The notes below the pieces were generated by a model. It did not search any database and was not told the origin of the DNA. It saw only the letters and a program-made list of their open reading frames with translations. The translations under genes and the position numbers were made by a program. Of a stretch of DNA of 5,239 bases, positions 3,475 through 5,239 are shown piece by piece. The stretch is taken from the NCBI GenBank assembly GCA_964603025.1, contig CAZRTO010000069.1:1-5239 (forward strand), written 5' to 3'. The first letter of the stretch is position 1; every line of letters begins with the position of its first letter. Source of the DNA: CALFCX01 sp964603025 (lineage in GTDB: Bacteria > Margulisbacteria > WOR-1 > JAKLHX01).

Positions 3475-5239
3475 ATATCCCAAAAGATGGCTTACGAAGG
3501 CAATCTTTACGATCCCGCCGGCGAACCCCTCACAGGCTCTTACAACATGAGGTTCTCGATATTAAAAGTCTCTGGCGGCAGTTCTTCTGTCATATGGGGG
3601 CCTGAAACGCATACATCAGTAACGGTATCAAGGGGCTGGTTCTCTGTTATCCTCGGGGAAAAGACCGCTATAGATCCGTCATCTTTTGACGATTCTCCTC
3701 TCTATCTCAGAATAGAAATAGCTAATCCGCCGGCTTCGTCCAACTATGAGCTTCTAACCCCTTCAACGGCGATAGTCAGCGTAGGCAGCGCTTTCCGGGC
3801 CTTGGAAGCAACGACCGCGATAACAGTCCCTGACGGCTCCATAACTGCTGCAAAGCTTGCTCCGGGATCTGTCACGAAAGAAGCCATCTCCACATCAAAC
3901 TCCCCGGAAGCCAATCAATATTTGCGCTGGTATGATAACTCCCTTCAATGGGCCACGGTCTCAGGAGGAGGCTCAAGCGCCGAAGCTGATAATGTAACAA
4001 TAGGAACCAACGATTCCGGTTCACTTGAAGTAAAGGACTTAGGTATATCTTCGACTAAGATATCCACCAGTGCTGTTACAGCGGAAAAACTTGCTGGCGG
4101 TGCCGTAACATTGGAATCCATTGCGGCAATAAATTCCCCAACCAGCGGGCAATACTTGAAATGGTCCGGAAGTCAGTTGCAATGGGCCACGGTTTCTGGA
4201 GGCACAGGCAGTGTTGAACCAGACGAAATAACCATTACGACAAATGTCAACGGATCTATCGAAGTAAAAGACGGAGGAATCTCCGCAGACAAAATATCAT
4301 CCGGAGCCATAACAGAGCCCAAGATGGCATCCGGAGCTGTCACTGCCGGGGCTATTGCCGCAGGTGCTGTTTCAACGGATGAGATCGCTTCCGGCGCTGT
4401 CACAACTCCTAAGATCGCCAACAATATCGAGATCACCACTTCAGGCAGCATAAGCGCTGTTTCTCTTGCAGGAAAGCATTACGGCGATGGAACCAATCTT
4501 ACGGGCATAACAGCCACTAACGTTTCAGATTACTCCATTACTTCCACCAAAATAGCCACAAGCGCTGTTGTCGCCGATAAGATAGCCGCAGGCTCTATCA
4601 CTGCTGACGCTATTGCTGCGGAGGCTATTACTACTCCAAAGATAGCTTCAGATATAAGCATAAGCACTTCAGGAAAAATCACTGCCGAAGCCTTTTACGG
4701 CAGCGGTGCAGGATTAACAGGAATAGTCGCAACAACCGCTAACTATGCTGTTCTATCGGGTACGGCTACTTCTGCCGCTACTGCCAATATAGCCAACTAC
4801 GCCGCTGTTGCCGGCACCGCCACTACCGCTGCTACAGCGACTATTGCTGATACTGCAAACTATGCCGCCCTTGCAGGATCCGCTACTTCTGCCGCTTCTG
4901 CTGTAACTGCCAATACCGCTAACTATGCTGTTCTATCGGGTACGGCTACTTCTGCCGCTTCCGCTAATATAGCCAACTACGCTGCTGTTGCCGGCACCGC
5001 CACTACCGCCGCGACAGCGACTATTGCTGATACTGCAAACTATGCCGCCCTTGCAGGATCCGCTACTTCTGCCGCTTCTGCTGTCAACTTTTCCGGAACG
5101 CTGACTGGCGATGTAACAGGAACACAGGGAGCCACGGCAATTACCACAGCTGCTGTCACAGCGGACAAATTAGCTTCTGACGCCGCTGTTCTTTCCATCG
5201 CCTCACAGGAAGCCGATAGACTAACCGGCGCTGTCGATA
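3373..5239 (+). CDS. Secreted or surface repeat protein, 3' end beyond window
   Basis: Open frame of 622 codons plus one base with no stop before the window ends, so the protein is C-terminally incomplete. Residues 1-34 are a signal sequence. Residues about 39-143 form an N-terminal domain (YEGNLYDPAGEPLTGSYNMRF at 41-61 in two overlapping parts, GWFSVILG near 87-94, then AFRA at 140-143) of a type common on exported proteins of uncultured bacteria. Repeats follow: decapeptides of the form [IV]T-x-x-K-I-A-x-G-A (157-166, 225-254, 303-351, 389-427), a 78-residue tandem module (177-254, 255 onward) containing QYLKW...LQWATVSGG, two YGxGxxLTGI motifs (370-379, 442-451), an NYA repeat block (455-570), and NFSGTLTGDVTGTQGATAI at 572-590. 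The composition is rich in Ala, Thr, Ser and Gly, and no Cys occurs after the signal sequence. The YGxGxxLTGI, QYLKW and GDVTGTQGA motifs resemble phage tail-fibre and adhesin-like proteins, suggesting a fibrous structural or adhesive role; exact function is unknown. The start ATG lacks a clear Shine-Dalgarno; no better upstream start is present. Confidence 0.88.
   Translation, partial: MIKISPSTRTVVVFALLTACFAITMLSFASSSLAISQKMAYEGNLYDPAGEPLTGSYNMRFSILKVSGGSSSVIWGPETHTSVTVSRGWFSVILGEKTAIDPSSFDDSPLYLRIEIANPPASSNYELLTPSTAIVSVGSAFRALEATTAITVPDGSITAAKLAPGSVTKEAISTSNSPEANQYLRWYDNSLQWATVSGGGSSAEADNVTIGTNDSGSLEVKDLGISSTKISTSAVTAEKLAGGAVTLESIAAINSPTSGQYLKWSGSQLQWATVSGGTGSVEPDEITITTNVNGSIEVKDGGISADKISSGAITEPKMASGAVTAGAIAAGAVSTDEIASGAVTTPKIANNIEITTSGSISAVSLAGKHYGDGTNLTGITATNVSDYSITSTKIATSAVVADKIAAGSITADAIAAEAITTPKIASDISISTSGKITAEAFYGSGAGLTGIVATTANYAVLSGTATSAATANIANYAAVAGTATTAATATIADTANYAALAGSATSAASAVTANTANYAVLSGTATSAASANIANYAAVAGTATTAATATIADTANYAALAGSATSAASAVNFSGTLTGDVTGTQGATAITTAAVTADKLASDAAVLSIASQEADRLTGAVD
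3901..4368 (+). repeat. 234-bp (78-residue) diverged tandem module, two copies
   Basis: Copy 1 begins at S177 (3901) and copy 2 at S255 (4135), exactly 234 bases apart in frame. Shared landmarks are SP-x3-QYL[RK]W, LQWATVSGG, TN-x2-GS[LI]EVKD-x-GIS and the decapeptide array that follows. Nucleotide identity is patchy, so this is an old duplication held by protein-level selection. The right edge of copy 2 is not sharp because it continues into further decapeptides. Confidence 0.75.
4279..4425 (+). repeat. Array of about five decapeptide repeats (30-bp period)
   Basis: Residues 303-351 read as consecutive decapeptides: ISADKISSGA, ITEPKMASGA, VTAGAIAAGA, VSTDEIASGA and a shortened VTTPKIANN. 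The consensus is [IV]-[ST]-x-x-x-[IM]-[AS]-x-G-A. Regular Ile/Val at position 1 and Ile/Met at position 6 suggest a repeating beta-strand rung, which is inference. Confidence 0.8.
4537..4653 (+). repeat. Second decapeptide array
   Basis: Residues 389-427: ITSTKIATSA, VVADKIAAGS, ITADAIAAEA and ITTPKIASD, the same decapeptide family as at 303-351. Each array ends in TTPKIA, and then follows a short 'I-[ST]-T-S-G' segment and a YGxGxxLTGI motif (370-379 and 442-451). The unit of array, TSG segment and LTGI motif therefore recurs with a 72-residue step. Confidence 0.75.
4735..5084 (+). repeat. Recent 180-bp tandem duplication encoding NYA repeats
   Basis: Bases 4735-4904 and 4915-5084 align without gaps at a spacing of 180 bases (60 codons) with six mismatches in 170 positions. 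The longest identical run is 71 bases (4834-4904 against 5014-5084). Differences fall in five codons, four of them synonymous; only one residue changes (Thr to Ser). Each 60-residue unit contains three subunits starting NYA, of 18, 21 and 21 residues. The duplication is in frame and stays within the open reading frame. Confidence 0.93.

Noticed and set aside
4173..4451. A 92-codon open frame on the minus strand inside the repeat protein gene
   Set aside because: It mirrors the repeated Ala/Thr/Ser codons of the plus-strand gene, has no ribosome binding site or promoter, and its protein is just the antisense reading of the decapeptide array.
4735..5084. CRISPR array or insertion sequence
   Set aside because: The repeats are contiguous, in frame and translated, with no unique spacers, no terminal inverted repeats and no transposase.

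Overview
The window holds a compact bacterial housekeeping segment followed by the start of a large secreted repeat protein. Five protein genes and two tRNA genes can be supported. The organism is a bacterium: S20, the bacterial-type split acetyl-CoA carboxylase carboxyltransferase (AccD with AccA), MEP-pathway IspE and sigma70-like promoter elements are all present. Base composition is moderate, and ATA is a common isoleucine codon. The secreted protein opens with a domain of the type 'YxGxLxDPxGxPLxGxYxMxF...' and continues with YGDG/YGSG-x-LTGI and NYA..A.TA repeats. This architecture is often seen in uncultured lineages such as Omnitrophota, Margulisbacteria/WOR-1, Elusimicrobiota and Planctomycetota. 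That placement is an inference only; no lineage is proven by the sequence.

Layout. (1) Bases 19-1187, minus strand: rpsT (ribosomal protein S20) then ispE (CDP-ME kinase), 20 bases apart and probably one transcript. (2) Bases 1188-1259: a short divergent regulatory region centred on a perfect 17-base dyad that carries an extended -10 element on each strand. (3) Bases 1260-3101, plus strand: accD and accA with no gap between stop and start, encoding the beta and alpha subunits of the carboxyltransferase that makes malonyl-CoA for fatty acid synthesis. (4) Bases 3103-3294: two tRNA-Leu genes, anticodons CAA and CAG. The first begins 2 bases after the accA stop codon, so the mRNA and tRNAs are probably made together and separated by processing. 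(5) Bases 3295-3372: spacer with a candidate sigma70 promoter. (6) Base 3373 to the window end: an open reading frame of at least 622 codons with a signal sequence, built from decapeptide arrays, a 78-residue tandem module and a nearly identical 180-bp tandem duplication. It runs off the window.

The housekeeping genes link translation (S20, two leucine tRNAs), isoprenoid precursor synthesis and the first committed step of lipid synthesis. The most unusual parts are the surface protein with its recent internal duplication, the symmetric divergent promoter, and the accA/tRNA junction. No mobile element, CRISPR array or defence system was seen.
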